Positions 50,745 to 60,589 are shown, counted from the first letter of the stretch. The stretch: DNA of 64,000 bases from Actinomadura meyerae (GCF_900188445.1 NZ_FZOR01000006.1:186001-250000), one strand, 5' to 3'. Notes: generated by a model not told the origin, from the sequence alone. Numbers and translations: made by a program.

Positions 50745-51266
50745 TCAGGCCTTCGGGCCGGCGGCGCGGGCGCGCTCGACGTGCTGGAGCGCGGTGCGCA
50801 GCTCGGAGAGCCACGCGTCGGTGTTCTTGCCGACGAGCCGGACGCACCAGGCGAGCGCGTCGCTGCGGCTGCGCGCCACGCCGGCGTCCACGAGCGTGTC
50901 CAGGACGCGCCGCTCGGGCTGCCGCAGCCGGGTCATGACCGGCACCGACAGGTGGGTGAACATCTCGCGCCGGCCGTCGCACTCGACGCCCCAGGAGACC
51001 TTGTACCCGAAGCGCTGCTCGGCCTCGCGCGCGATGCCGACGCGCCGCTCCCGGGTCTCCTCGCGGAAGCGCTGGACATGCCCCGCGATCACGCCGGCCC
51101 GCTCCGCGCCCGACACGTCGGCGGCCGCCGCCGGCACCGGCAGCCGGCCGATGACGCTGGCCTCCTCGCGGTCGAGGACGACCTCGGGCGCGCCCTCGAA
51201 CCACCCGTCCGGAAGCCGCCCGGAGAACCAGCCGCGGAGCTCTTCCGCCGCTTCACTCGTACTCAT
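50745..51266 (-). CDS. Hypothetical protein
   Basis: A 173-residue soluble protein with no enzyme motif that I recognise. The N-terminal half (ELRGWFSGRLPDGWFEG, then PEVVLDREEASVIGRLPVPA) looks globular. The C-terminal part is helical (VLDTLVDAGVARSRSDALAW, CVRLVGKNTDAWLSELRTAL) and may be ribbon-helix-helix-like, which could bind DNA. ATG 51266 overlaps an upstream dyad TGTAAT-4-ATTACA. It is divergent from the DHA2 pump. Confidence 0.75.
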   Translation of the reverse strand: MSTSEAAEELRGWFSGRLPDGWFEGAPEVVLDREEASVIGRLPVPAAAADVSGAERAGVIAGHVQRFREETRERRVGIAREAEQRFGYKVSWGVECDGRREMFTHLSVPVMTRLRQPERRVLDTLVDAGVARSRSDALAWCVRLVGKNTDAWLSELRTALQHVERARAAGPKA

Positions 51267-51281
51267 GTAATCAAAATTACA
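51266..51281. promoter_or_regulatory. Perfect dyad TGTAAT-CAAA-ATTACA
   Basis: A 16-base palindrome with AT-rich arms starts at the start codon of the hypothetical gene, in an otherwise GC-rich intergenic region. It is a good operator candidate. Confidence 0.5.
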
Positions 51282-51382
51282 GCGCATACCGGAGCGGGCG
51301 CCAGCCTTCGCCGTGATTGACATGCGGCATCTTTTGAGAGTTACTTCCATTTAGTAGTTTCACTCATTCGGAGGTGACTTTC

Positions 51383-52918
51383 ATGTCCGTGGGGTACGCC
51401 CGGCGCTGGATCGGGCTCGCGGCGCTGGCGCTGAGCATGCTGGCGCTCGGCTTCGACCTGACGATCCTCAACGTGGCGCTGACGACGCTGTCGGAGGAAC
51501 TGGACGCCAGCACCAGCCAGTTGCAGTGGATCGTCGACTCCTACCTGCTCGTCTTCGCGGCCGTGCTGCTCCCGGCGGGGCTGCTCGGCGACCGGCTCGG
51601 CCGCAAGCGGCTGCTGCTGGCCGGCCTCGCCGTCTTCGGCGCCGCCTCGCTCGCCGGGGCGTTCGCGGACGGCACCGGCGGCGTCATCGCCGCACGCGCG
51701 TTCATGGGGCTCGGCGCGGCGGTCGTCCTGCCGCTGTCCATGTCGATGCTGCCGGCGATCTTCCCGCCGGAGGAGCGGACCCGGGCCGTCGCGGTCTGGG
51801 CGGCGGCGAACGCGGTCGGGCTGCCGCTCGGCCCGCTGCTCGGCGGCTGGCTGCTGGAGCACTACTGGTGGGGCTCGATCTTCCTGATCAACGTCCCGGT
51901 GGTGGCGGCCGGCGGCCTCGCGGTCGCGGTCCTGCTGCCCGAGACCCGCGACCCGGCCGCGCCGCGCGTCGACCTCCCCGGCGCGCTGCTGTCCATGGGC
52001 GGCCTCGTCGCGCTGGTGTACGGCGTCATCGAGGCCCCCGTCCGCGGCTGGGGCGACCCGGTGGCGGCCGCCGCGTTCGCCCTCGCCGCGGTGCTCCTCG
52101 CCGGGTTCGTGGGCTGGGAGCGGCGCGCCGCCGAGCCGATGCTGAACCTGCGGCTGTTCCGCGACCGCGCGTTCGTGTGGGCGACGATCGCCGCCGTCAC
52201 CGCGAACCTGCTGCTCGGCGGGCTCCTGTTCGTCCTGCCGCAGTACCTGGAGGCCGTCCAGGGCAGCGACGTCTTCGAGACCGGCCTGAAGATCGTCCCG
52301 ATGCTGGCCGGGCTGCTGGCGGGCGCGATCGCCACCGACCGGGCCGCGGCCCGCACCGGCCACAAGCCGATCATGGTCGCGGGCCTGCTGGTGCTCGCCG
52401 CCGGGCTCGGCTGGGCCGCGTTCACCGAGGCGGGCGACGGCTACGGCGCCGCCGTCCCGTGGCTCGTCGTCATCGGTCTCGGCTCCGGACTCACCCTCAT
52501 CCCGGCGATGGACGCCGTCCTCGCCGCCCTCCCCGCCGACGAGGCCGGACGCGGCTCCGGGCTCGTCCAGACCCTCCGCCAGACCGGCGGCACCCTCGGC
52601 GTCGCCGGCCTCGGCAGCCTCCTCGCCGCCGTCTACCGCGACCACGTCGCCGCCGGGCACCTGCCCGCCGACGCCGCCGCCGCGGCCCGCGACTCCATCG
52701 GCGGCGCCGTCCGCGTCGCCGGCCGGCTCGACGACGGCGCGCTCCTCGCCTCCGCGCGCGACGCCTACGTCCAGGGCATGGACGCCGTGTTCGCCGCGTG
52801 CGGCGCCGGCGCCCTCGCCGCGGCAGCCCTGCTGTGGTTCTTCATGCCGCGCGCACCGCGGGATGCGGCCCCCGCCGCCGATGCCCGACAATCGGACCAT
52901 GAGCACGCCGTCCCCTGA
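51383..52918 (+). CDS. DHA2-family MFS multidrug efflux pump (14 TM)
   Basis: A 511-residue EmrB/QacA-type exporter. It shows LALGFDLTILNVALTTLS (motif D1), LQWIVDSYLLVFAAVLLPAGLLGDRLGRKRLL (motif A), ERTRAVAVWAAANAVGLPLGPLLGGWLL (motif C) and INVPVVAAGG, with fourteen hydrophobic segments. It exports drugs by proton antiport. ATG 51383 has GGAGGTGA nine bases upstream. TTGACA at 51318-51323 could be the -35 box. The TetR gene overlaps its end by 20 bases, so they are one operon. Confidence 0.94.
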   Translation: MSVGYARRWIGLAALALSMLALGFDLTILNVALTTLSEELDASTSQLQWIVDSYLLVFAAVLLPAGLLGDRLGRKRLLLAGLAVFGAASLAGAFADGTGGVIAARAFMGLGAAVVLPLSMSMLPAIFPPEERTRAVAVWAAANAVGLPLGPLLGGWLLEHYWWGSIFLINVPVVAAGGLAVAVLLPETRDPAAPRVDLPGALLSMGGLVALVYGVIEAPVRGWGDPVAAAAFALAAVLLAGFVGWERRAAEPMLNLRLFRDRAFVWATIAAVTANLLLGGLLFVLPQYLEAVQGSDVFETGLKIVPMLAGLLAGAIATDRAAARTGHKPIMVAGLLVLAAGLGWAAFTEAGDGYGAAVPWLVVIGLGSGLTLIPAMDAVLAALPADEAGRGSGLVQTLRQTGGTLGVAGLGSLLAAVYRDHVAAGHLPADAAAAARDSIGGAVRVAGRLDDGALLASARDAYVQGMDAVFAACGAGALAAAALLWFFMPRAPRDAAPAADARQSDHEHAVP

Positions 52919-53537
52919 CCACGCGATCGACCGCATGGAGGACCGGCTGGCCCGGCTGCCACTGCGGGAACGCAAGAAGCTGCGGACCCGGAAGGCGATC
53001 CAGGACCACGCCTTCCGGCTGTTCGCCGCCCAGGGGTACGACGAGACGACCGTCGAGCAGATCGCGGCCGCGGCGGAGATCTCCCCGAGCACGTTCTTCC
53101 GCTACTTCCCCACCAAGGAAGACGTCGTGGTCACCGACACCTACGACCCGATCATGGCGGAGGCCCTCCGCGACCAGCCCCCCGAGATGCCGCCGATCGA
53201 CGCGCTCCGCGCCATGATCGGGGAGATCCTGCCGCAGCTCTACGAGACCGACCTGGACGCCCTCAAGACCCGGCTGCGGCTCACCGCCGAAGTCCCCGCC
53301 CTCCGCGGCCGCACCTTCGAATCGATGCGCGCCACGTTCACCATCCTCAGCGAGGCCATCGCCGAACGCACCGGACGCGCCACCGACGACCCGGAGATCG
53401 AAGCGTTCGGCTGGGCCGTCCTGGGCGTCCTCCAGGCCGCCCTGTACCGCCTGCTCGACGGCAAGACGACCTACGACGAACTCCCGGCCCTGATCGACCG
53501 CAACCTGGAGTTCCTCGCAAAAGGCTGCAAGTTGTAG
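52899..53537 (+). CDS. TetR-family regulator of the DHA2 pump
   Basis: A 212-residue repressor. The helix-turn-helix is at about 28-70: KLRTRKAIQDHAFRLFAAQG, then VEQIAAAAEISPSTFFRYFP. The C-terminal domain has LGVLQAALYRLLDG. ATG 52899 lies within the pump gene; an earlier in-frame start is less likely. By position it represses the pump operon, probably by binding the dyads at 51266-51356. Confidence 0.92.
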   Translation: MSTPSPDHAIDRMEDRLARLPLRERKKLRTRKAIQDHAFRLFAAQGYDETTVEQIAAAAEISPSTFFRYFPTKEDVVVTDTYDPIMAEALRDQPPEMPPIDALRAMIGEILPQLYETDLDALKTRLRLTAEVPALRGRTFESMRATFTILSEAIAERTGRATDDPEIEAFGWAVLGVLQAALYRLLDGKTTYDELPALIDRNLEFLAKGCKL

Positions 53538-53599
53538 CCCATGGGGCGCCCCCTGGAACCCCCGTCACGACTGGGAGGCCGGGGTGGGTGTGGGGGCGG

Positions 53600-54787
53600 T
53601 CAGCCTATGGCCGCGGCTACCTTCGCGGCGGTCTGGGGGTTCACCCGGACGGCGCCGCGCATGTTGCGGGTGTAGACGTTCTGGACCTGGACCACGGTGC
53701 CGCGGCGGGGGGCGGCGATCATCTTGCCGTTGCCGATGTAGAGGGCGATGTGCGAGATGTAGCCGGGGGCGGTCGGGTCGTTGGCCCAGATGAGCATGTC
53801 GCCCGGCTGGGCCTTGCTGTAGGGGATCACCCAGCCGGCGCGGGCCTGGTCGGCGGCGACGCGCGGGAGGCGGATGCCCGCCTTCGCGAAGGCGTACTGC
53901 ATCAGGCCCGAGCAGTCGTAGCCGCCCTCGGCCTCGGACTCGCCGCCCCACACGTACGGCCAGCCGAGCCGGGTGTAGGCGGCCTTGATCACTGTCTGCA
54001 CCTGCTGCGCGGTCATGACGCGGCCGTTGGCGGCGGGGACGTCGCCGGCCTTCGGGAAGTCGATCTCCGGGTTGACGGCGACGGCCTTCGCCTGCTTCGG
54101 CAGGTGCTTGCGCAGCTTGGTGATGAACGTCTTCGGGCGGCTCTTCGGGACGCTGATCAGCATCGCGTTGCCGCTCGGCATGCCGAGGGACTGGGCGGTG
54201 GTGTGCGAGATGACCGCGTCGACGTCGCTGATGCCCATCGTGGCGTACGCGCCGACGCGAAGCTGCGACTGGCTCCGGGTGCCGCCGACCGGGACCTGGC
54301 TGCCCAGCTGGACGCCGCCGTCGCTGCCCATCGTGAACGAGATCGCGACGTCGCCGGAGGCGAGGTTGCGCCAGAGCGCGTCCGACTGGGCGGTGGGCTT
54401 CGGCGTGTAGTTGCGGAACGTGGACGGGTTCACGCCCATCAGCCCGATCCGCTTGCCCGCGACCATGCCCTGCACGGCGTCCACGACCTCGACGCCCTGC
54501 ACGCCCTTGACGCCGCGGACCTTGCGGACGAAGTCGGCCGGCAGCGTCGTCGGCGCCGCCACGAGCACGTGCGGGGTGAGCCGCTTCCCGAGCGGCGCGA
54601 CCGCGTTGGGCGACAGGCTGGTGCTGCCGGACGCCGCCACGTAGCGGGCGCGCTTCTCCTCGGCCTGCCGTGCCTGCGCCGGGGGGCCGTCGTCGTGCGC
54701 GACGAGGACGGCCACGTTCGCGGCGAGTGTCGTCAGCACCGAAACGCCGATGATCGTCGGTAGGACCCGGCGGTTCGGCTTGCGCAC
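53600..54787 (-). CDS. Exported NlpC/P60 hydrolase with MacB/FtsX-like periplasmic domain
   Basis: A 395-residue protein: a signal/anchor helix (about 9-30), a middle domain (about 70-245) and a P60 domain (about 265-390). The middle domain reads like the extracytoplasmic domain of MacB/FtsX permeases (VRGVKGVQGVEVVDAVQGMV, SGDVAISFTMGSDGG, LRVGAYATMGI). The P60 active site has Cys in GGYDCSGLMQYAF, His in YISHIALYIG, and AAPRRG. GTG 54787 has GAGGAG about eight bases upstream and is preferred to GTG 54793. It should cut peptidoglycan stem peptides. Confidence 0.88.
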   Translation of the reverse strand: MRKPNRRVLPTIIGVSVLTTLAANVAVLVAHDDGPPAQARQAEEKRARYVAASGSTSLSPNAVAPLGKRLTPHVLVAAPTTLPADFVRKVRGVKGVQGVEVVDAVQGMVAGKRIGLMGVNPSTFRNYTPKPTAQSDALWRNLASGDVAISFTMGSDGGVQLGSQVPVGGTRSQSQLRVGAYATMGISDVDAVISHTTAQSLGMPSGNAMLISVPKSRPKTFITKLRKHLPKQAKAVAVNPEIDFPKAGDVPAANGRVMTAQQVQTVIKAAYTRLGWPYVWGGESEAEGGYDCSGLMQYAFAKAGIRLPRVAADQARAGWVIPYSKAQPGDMLIWANDPTAPGYISHIALYIGNGKMIAAPRRGTVVQVQNVYTRNMRGAVRVNPQTAAKVAAAIG

Positions 54788-54992
54788 TGCCACACTCCTC
54801 GAGGTCGCCCTGCCGGCTCCGCCGGCCCCGGGACACGACTATGGCCCAGCCTGTCGGCCACCGTCCAGATACCCGGCCCGCCGTACCGGCATCCTCGCCC
54901 GCCATGCCGCATCGGGTCAGTTCCGTCCCGGCTACTCAGTGGTAACACCAAGTGGGCACGAGATCAAGGTCACAGTGCCACAAAGTGGACCA

Positions 54993-56978
54993 TCAGTCCA
55001 ATTGCCCCCGGAGTTCGCGGGCCAGGTCGGCGCGCGTGGTCACCGGCAGCCGGCACACGAAGCCGCGGCACACGTACGCCGACGGCACGCCGTCCACCAG
55101 GCCGCGGCCCTCCAGGAGCGGGACGCCCTCGGCGTCCGGCGGGCCCACGCTGACCACCGCTCCGGGCGCGACCGACATCAGGGCCGTGCGGTGCAGCTCC
55201 CCGGTGCGCTCGTCGGCCGGGTCGCCGATGACCGCGATCTCCACCGGGCCCGTCGCGTGGGCCTCGGCGACGGCCAGGCCCCAGCCGGCGAACCGGGCGT
55301 GCTCGGCGGCGAGGGCCGTGGCGGGGGCCAGCGCGGCCTCGGCGGCCTGCCGGTGCCAGTCCGACCCGGTCAGCGCGGCGAACGACAGCAGGGCCCCCGC
55401 CGCCGCGAACTGGCCGGACGGCGTCGCGTTGTCGGTGGGGTCCTGCGGGCGGCGGAACAGCCGCTCCGCGTCGTCGGCCGTGTCGTAGAAGCCGCCGGAG
55501 CCGTCCGCGAACCGTTCGAGGACGGTGTTCAGCAGCTCGCCCGCCAGGCGCACGTGGTGCGGGTCGCCGGTGACGCCGTGCAGGGCGATGAGGCCCTCCG
55601 CCACGTCGGCGTAGTCCTCCAGGACGCCGGCGTTGGCGCCCGCCACGCCGTCCTTGGACGTCCGTGTCAGGCGTCCGTCACGCTCGTGGACGTCCAGCAG
55701 GAGCCGCGCCACCTCTTCGGCGGCCCGGACGAGGTCCGGACGGTCGAACAGCGCACCGCATTCGGCCAGAGCGGCGATCGCGAGGCCGTTCCATGCGGCC
55801 ACGACCTTGTCGTCCCGTGCGGGAGGGATCCTGTGCGCGCGCGCCGCCAGCAGGGTCGTCCGGATGCGCTCGTAGCGGTCGGCGTCATCCGGGTCGTGCA
55901 GGAGTTGGAGCACCGACGTGCCGTGCTCGAACGTGCCCGTGACGTTGAAGAGGCGTTCGGCGAACGCGCCGTCCTCCGCGCCGAGGACCTCCTGTAGCTG
56001 CTTCGGTGTCCAGACGTAGTACTTGCCTTCGACTCCTTCGCTGTCGGCGTCGAGGGCGGAGGCGAGACCGCCTTCCGGGGTCCGCAGGTCGCGGAGCATC
56101 CAGTCGCACGTCTCCAGCGCGATCCGGCGCGCGAACGGCGTCCCGGTGAGGCGCCACCAGTGCGCGTACACGCGCGCCAGGAGCGCGTTGTCGTAGAGCA
56201 TCTTCTCGAAGTGCGGGACGACCCACTGCGCGTCCACCGAGTACCGCGCGAACCCGCCGCCGAGCTGGTCGTACATCCCGCCGCGGGCCATCGCCTCCAG
56301 GGTGTGCGACGCCATGCGGAGGGCCCGGTCGTCGCCCGTGCGGGCGTGGTGGCGCAGCAGGAACTCCAGGGCCATCGACGGCGGGAACTTGGGCGCGCCG
56401 CCGAACCCGCCGCGCTCGGTGTCGTAGGAGTTCTCCAGCGCCCTCACCGCCTGGACGAGCACCTCCTCGCCGGGCGCCTCGTCCCCGGCCAGGCCCGACC
56501 CCCGCGAGGTGAGCGCCGCGACGACCTGCTGCCCCTGCCCGGCCACCTCGTCCCGCTGCTCCGTCCACGCCTTGTGGACGGCCTGCAGCAGGGCCCGGAA
56601 CTGCGCGCGCGGGAAGTACGTCCCGCAGTAGAACGGATGCCCCTCCGGGGTCATGAACACCGTCATCGGCCAACCGCCCTGGCCCGTCATGGCCTGGGTC
56701 GCCTCCATGTAGACGGCGTCGATGTCCGGACGTTCCTCCCGGTCCACCTTGATGTTCACGAACAGCTCGTTCATGACGCGGGCGACCTCGTCGTCCTCGA
56801 AGGACTGATGAGCCATGACGTGGCACCAGTGGCACGCGGCGTACCCGACGGACAGCAGGACGGGGACGTCGCGGCGCCGCGCCTCGGCGAACGCCTCGTC
56901 GGTCCACTCCCACCAGTCCACCGGGTTGCCGGCGTGCTGGAGCAGGTACGGGCTGGTCGCGTCCTTGAGCCGGTTCAT
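54993..56978 (-). CDS. Thioredoxin-domain protein of the YyaL/SSP411 (DUF255) family
   Basis: A 661-residue two-part protein. The N-terminal thioredoxin-like domain has [32 protein letters not shown] (CxxC active site) and [17 protein letters not shown]. The rest is an (alpha/alpha)6-barrel-like domain (about 190-620) resembling cellobiose-2-epimerases ([17 protein letters not shown]). The actual reaction is not established for the family. The gene lies beside mca/greA in actinobacteria (Rv1084 from memory). Confidence 0.92.
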   Translation of the reverse strand: MNRLKDATSPYLLQHAGNPVDWWEWTDEAFAEARRRDVPVLLSVGYAACHWCHVMAHQSFEDDEVARVMNELFVNIKVDREERPDIDAVYMEATQAMTGQGGWPMTVFMTPEGHPFYCGTYFPRAQFRALLQAVHKAWTEQRDEVAGQGQQVVAALTSRGSGLAGDEAPGEEVLVQAVRALENSYDTERGGFGGAPKFPPSMALEFLLRHHARTGDDRALRMASHTLEAMARGGMYDQLGGGFARYSVDAQWVVPHFEKMLYDNALLARVYAHWWRLTGTPFARRIALETCDWMLRDLRTPEGGLASALDADSEGVEGKYYVWTPKQLQEVLGAEDGAFAERLFNVTGTFEHGTSVLQLLHDPDDADRYERIRTTLLAARAHRIPPARDDKVVAAWNGLAIAALAECGALFDRPDLVRAAEEVARLLLDVHERDGRLTRTSKDGVAGANAGVLEDYADVAEGLIALHGVTGDPHHVRLAGELLNTVLERFADGSGGFYDTADDAERLFRRPQDPTDNATPSGQFAAAGALLSFAALTGSDWHRQAAEAALAPATALAAEHARFAGWGLAVAEAHATGPVEIAVIGDPADERTGELHRTALMSVAPGAVVSVGPPDAEGVPLLEGRGLVDGVPSAYVCRGFVCRLPVTTRADLARELRGQLD

Positions 56979-57020
56979 GCCCCCGATCCTGCCCGATCCC
57001 GCCTGCGCCTCACCCCTCGC

Positions 57021-58379
57021 CTACGCGGCCAGGTCGGCGAGGGCGGACTCGATGGCGCGGTGGAAGGTGGGATAGGCGTAGATCATGTCGCGGAGGACGG
57101 CCGTGGGCGCCTCGGTGTGCACGGCGACGGCGAGGAAGCCGAGGATCTCGCCGCCCGCCGGGCCCGCCGCGGTGGCCCCGACCAGGGTGCCCCACTCCGG
57201 GTTCTCGACCAGCTTGATGAAGCCGTCGTTGCCGGCCTTGTGGATCCATCCGCGGGTCGAGTCGGGGAGCCGCACCATGCCCGTGCGGACGGGGAGGTTC
57301 TGCTCGCGGGCCTGCGCCTCGGTGAGGCCGACCGCGCCGATCTCCGGGTCGGTGAAGGTGACGCGGGGCACGGCGCGGTAGGCGGCGGGCGAGCCCTCCT
57401 CGCCGAGGATGTCGCGGGCGGCGATCGCCCCCTGGTACATGGAGACGTGCGTGAACGCGCCCATGCCGGTGATGTCGCCGATCGCCCACACGCCGTCGGC
57501 GGCGCGCATGTGGCCGTCCACGGAGATCTGGCGGGCGTTCTCGTCCAGGCCGACGTGCTCCAGGCCGAGCCCCCTCAGGTTGGGGCGGCGGCCGGTCGCG
57601 CAGAGGAGGCGCTCGACGGTGACGGCCTCGTCGCCCAGGTGCACCGTGAACTCAGTGCCGCTGTGGGTGACGGCGCTGACGTTCACGCCGGTGCGCACGC
57701 CGATGCCCTCGCGTTCGAAGACGTCCCGCAGGAGCGCGCTCGACTCCGGCTCCTCGTTGAGCAGCAGGCGGTCGGCCGCCTCCACCACCGTGACGCGGGT
57801 ACCGAACCGGGAGAAGACCTGCGCCATCTCCGCGCCGATGACACCGCCGCCGAGGACCAGCAGTGACGCGGGGGCCTCGGTGGCCTGGACGGCCTCCCGG
57901 TTCGTCCAGAACGGCGTGTCCAGGAGCCCCTTGATGGGCGGTGCCGCCGGGGTCGTGCCGGTGTTGAGCACGATGCCGCGGCGCGCGCGCAGCACCTGGT
58001 CGTTCACCGTGACCTCGCGCGGCGCCGTGATGCGGCCCTCGCCGCGCAGCAGCCGCACGCCCTTGCCGGTGAGGCGGTCGGCGGCGGCCTTGTCGTCCCA
58101 CGAGTCGGTCGCCTCGTCGCGGATGCGCGCGGCGACCGGCCCCCAGGCGGGGCGGACGTCATCCTCCCCCGCCATGCCGGGGACGCGGCGGGCCTCTTCG
58201 AGCAGCCCGGCGGCGCGCACCATCATCTTGGTCGGGACGCAGGCGTAGTACGGGCATTCGCCCCCGACCAGCCGGGACTCCACGGCGGCGACGGACAGGC
58301 CCGCCTCCGCCAGCCGCCCGGCCGCGTCCTCTCCCCCGGGGCCCAGCCCGATCACCACGACATCGACTTCGTCAGCCAT
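57021..58379 (-). CDS. FAD/NAD(P)-disulfide oxidoreductase with altered catalytic dyad
   Basis: A 452-residue flavoprotein of the lipoamide dehydrogenase/mercuric reductase fold. It shows the FAD loop VVVIGLGPGGEDAAGRLAE, redox disulfide GGECPYYACVPTK, NAD loop LVLGGGVIGAEMAQVF and GVWAIGDITG. The C-terminal HPT-x-x-E motif of lipoamide dehydrogenase reads YPTFHRAIE here, with Tyr replacing the usual base His; MerA also has Tyr at that place. Redox chemistry is therefore likely, but the substrate is unknown. The ATG is at 58379, eight bases after rnz. Confidence 0.9.
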   Translation of the reverse strand: MADEVDVVVIGLGPGGEDAAGRLAEAGLSVAAVESRLVGGECPYYACVPTKMMVRAAGLLEEARRVPGMAGEDDVRPAWGPVAARIRDEATDSWDDKAAADRLTGKGVRLLRGEGRITAPREVTVNDQVLRARRGIVLNTGTTPAAPPIKGLLDTPFWTNREAVQATEAPASLLVLGGGVIGAEMAQVFSRFGTRVTVVEAADRLLLNEEPESSALLRDVFEREGIGVRTGVNVSAVTHSGTEFTVHLGDEAVTVERLLCATGRRPNLRGLGLEHVGLDENARQISVDGHMRAADGVWAIGDITGMGAFTHVSMYQGAIAARDILGEEGSPAAYRAVPRVTFTDPEIGAVGLTEAQAREQNLPVRTGMVRLPDSTRGWIHKAGNDGFIKLVENPEWGTLVGATAAGPAGGEILGFLAVAVHTEAPTAVLRDMIYAYPTFHRAIESALADLAA

Positions 58380-58386
58380 GCCGTGG

Positions 58387-59340
58387 TTACTGCCCCCCAT
58401 CCCGGCCGGTTAGGCGGCGCGGCGGCAGCGGAATCCGGTCGAGGTCGTGAACCAGCGTGATCTCGCCGCCGAAGCGGGCGGACGCCTCATCGGTGAAGCG
58501 GTGCTCGTCCTCGGCGCGGTACCGCTCGGAGAAGTGGGTGAGAACGAGGTGCCGCACGCCCGCCTCCGCCGCCACCGCGCCCGCCTGCGCCGACGTCAGG
58601 TGCCCGTACTCGGCCGCCAGCGCGGCGTCCTCGTGCAGGAACGTCGACTCGATCACGAGCATGTCCACGCCGTCGGCGAGCTCCCGGACGCCGTCGCAGA
58701 GCCGGGTGTCCATGACGAACGCGACCTTCTGCCCGGGACGCGGCACGCTGCACTCGTCGAGGGTGACCGTGCGGCCGTCCGGGGCGGTGACGCGGCCGTC
58801 CTCCTGGAGCCGCCGGATCAGCGGCCCCCGGACGCCCCGCGCGGCCAGCTCGGCGGGGAGCATGGTGCGGCCGTCCGGCTCCTCCAGCCGGTAGCCGTAC
58901 GCCTCGACCGGGTGCGACAGCCGCCGCGCCGCGAGCGTGAACGGTGCCCCGCCGGTGTCGAGGCGCGTCCGCTCGCCGGAGACGGGCCGCTCGCGGATGA
59001 CATCCGTGTCGCGGAAGACGGCGGCATGCCGCAGGCGCTCCCAGTAGGGTGCGCCGCTCGCCGGGAACGCCGCGTCCACCGGGTGCTCGACGCCGTCGCG
59101 GGCGATGCGCTGGACGACCCCGGGCACGCCGAGGCAGTGGTCGCCGTGGAAGTGCGTCACGCAGATCCAGGTCACGTCGTTAGCGGCGACGCCCGCGCGC
59201 GCCATCTGCCGCTGCGTCCCCTCGCCGGGGTCGAACAGCACACCGTGGCCGTCCCAGCGCAGCAGGTAGCCGTTGTGGTTGCGGTTCTTGGTGGGCACCG
59301 CGCTGGCGGACCCGAGGACGATCAGCTCGCGCACCGACAT
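58387..59340 (-). CDS. rnz: Ribonuclease Z (tRNA 3' endonuclease)
   Basis: A 317-residue metallo-beta-lactamase-fold nuclease that trims tRNA 3' ends. It shows [19 protein letters not shown] (zinc motif), [20 protein letters not shown] at the start, and [26 protein letters not shown] and LTHFSERY as C-terminal motifs. ATG 59340 gives the proper N-terminus ([16 protein letters not shown]). The exosite arm is short, as in bacterial enzymes. Confidence 0.94.
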   Translation of the reverse strand: MSVRELIVLGSASAVPTKNRNHNGYLLRWDGHGVLFDPGEGTQRQMARAGVAANDVTWICVTHFHGDHCLGVPGVVQRIARDGVEHPVDAAFPASGAPYWERLRHAAVFRDTDVIRERPVSGERTRLDTGGAPFTLAARRLSHPVEAYGYRLEEPDGRTMLPAELAARGVRGPLIRRLQEDGRVTAPDGRTVTLDECSVPRPGQKVAFVMDTRLCDGVRELADGVDMLVIESTFLHEDAALAAEYGHLTSAQAGAVAAEAGVRHLVLTHFSERYRAEDEHRFTDEASARFGGEITLVHDLDRIPLPPRRLTGRDGGQ

Positions 59341-59420
59341 CCCCCCATGGTGCCGGGTGCCGGAGGCGGGCAAGCGCTTGGTTATTCTGTGCGCGATACA
59401 CGCGACCCAGGGAGGGCCCG

Positions 59421-59897
59421 TTGGCCGGGAGCAAGCGCGACAAGATCAAGATGACGCCGGAGGAGGTGGCCTCCTACCTCGCCGACAACTACAAGGTGCA
59501 GGTCGCCACCGTGGGCAAGGACGGCGAGCCGCACCTCGTCACGATGTTCTACACGCTGCTCGACGGCAAGATCGCCTTCACCACCTACAAGGCGTCGCAG
59601 AAGGTCCTGAACCTGCGCCGCAACCCCACCATGACGTGCCTGGTCGAGGACGGCGTGGAGTACAACGAGCTGCGCGGCGTCGCGCTCTACGGCCGCGGGC
59701 TCGTCATCGAGGACCCGGGGCCGCGCAGCAAGGTCGGCATGGTCGTCGGCTCCCGGATGGCGGGACTGCCCGTCCCGGAGATCGGCGAGCCCGTCGACCC
59801 GGTGATCGCCGAGGGCATCGAGCAGGCGCTGGCCAAGCGGGTCCTGATCGTCATGGAGCCCGACCGCGTCGTCAGCTGGGACCACCGCAAGGCGTAG
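59421..59897 (+). CDS. Pyridoxamine-phosphate-oxidase-like (PPOX class, probable F420-dependent) protein
   Basis: A 158-residue split-beta-barrel protein: [58 protein letters not shown] and [16 protein letters not shown]-class F420-dependent oxidoreductases of actinomycetes have this layout; flavin use is not excluded. TTG 59421 has GGGAGGG upstream; ATG 59451 is the alternative. It is divergent from rnz. Confidence 0.85.
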   Translation: MAGSKRDKIKMTPEEVASYLADNYKVQVATVGKDGEPHLVTMFYTLLDGKIAFTTYKASQKVLNLRRNPTMTCLVEDGVEYNELRGVALYGRGLVIEDPGPRSKVGMVVGSRMAGLPVPEIGEPVDPVIAEGIEQALAKRVLIVMEPDRVVSWDHRKA

Positions 59898-59923
59898 CCG
59901 CCCGGCGGCTCCCGGCCGGGCCC

Positions 59924-60589
59924 TCAGGACCCGCCGTCCTCCAGGGCCAGCGCGGCGGCGCGGCCGAGCGCCGCGCCCTCGGCCGCCTGGTCGCCGCGCT
60001 CGCGGGCGGCGTCGGCGATGTGCACGTACATGTAGGCCTGGTCGCCGACCTCGCCCCGCCGCCGCAGGATGTCCAGCGCCTGGCCGTAGAAGTTGATCGC
60101 CGCGACGGGACGGTGCGCGCGCAGGTAGGCGTCGCCGAGCCCGGTCAGCACGCGCGCGCGAGCCTCCTCGTCCTCGGCCTCGGTGAGGCGCTCCCCCAGC
60201 ACCTCGGCCACCTCCGACCAGCGCTCGCGGTCGAGCAGGGCCGCCCCGAGGTCGCCGGGTTCCGCACCGAGGTCGCCGTGGGCGAGGCAGTGGTCGAGGA
60301 GGCGGCGCAGCGCGGCGTTGCGGGAGTCCTCGGTCTCCTCGTGCTCGGCCCGCTCGCGGGCGAAGCCGAGGACCGGCCCGGGAAGCCGGAACCGGTCGCC
60401 GGACGCGACGACGAGCCCGTGCGCCGCCAGCGTCTCCAGCAGCCCGCGCGCCTGGCTCTCCGGGATGCCGGCGAGGGCGGCGGCCGCCGCCGGCCCGATG
60501 TCGTCGCCGGGCGGCAGGCTCAGCAGCCTGAGCAGCCGGGCCGCCGCCGGAGCGAGCTCGCGGTAGGCGTCCTCACAGTTCGCGCGCAC
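59924..60589 (-). CDS. Stand-alone winged-helix/TPR module like the C-terminus of AfsR/SARP-type STAND regulators
   Basis: A 221-residue protein. The first 80 residues (AYRELAPAAARLLRLLSLPP, AALAGIPESQARGLLETLAA, RFRLPGPVLGFARERA) read like the winged helix that follows the NB-ARC ATPase in AfsR-type proteins. The rest is TPR-like helices (LTGLGDAYLRAHRPVAAINF, YGQALDILRRRG). No NB-ARC or DNA-binding domain is encoded in the same frame or nearby. GTG 60589 has GGGAGGA upstream, so it is a complete small gene rather than an obvious truncation. Confidence 0.75.
   Translation of the reverse strand: MRANCEDAYRELAPAAARLLRLLSLPPGDDIGPAAAAALAGIPESQARGLLETLAAHGLVVASGDRFRLPGPVLGFARERAEHEETEDSRNAALRRLLDHCLAHGDLGAEPGDLGAALLDRERWSEVAEVLGERLTEAEDEEARARVLTGLGDAYLRAHRPVAAINFYGQALDILRRRGEVGDQAYMYVHIADAARERGDQAAEGAALGRAAALALEDGGS

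Noticed and set aside
51374-51382. GTG 51374 as start of the DHA2 pump
   Set aside because: This codon is part of the GGAGGTGA ribosome site for ATG 51383.
54986-55000. TGGAC-5-GTCCA dyad at the end of the DUF255 gene
   Set aside because: It overlaps the stop codon and has no promoter features; probably coincidental.
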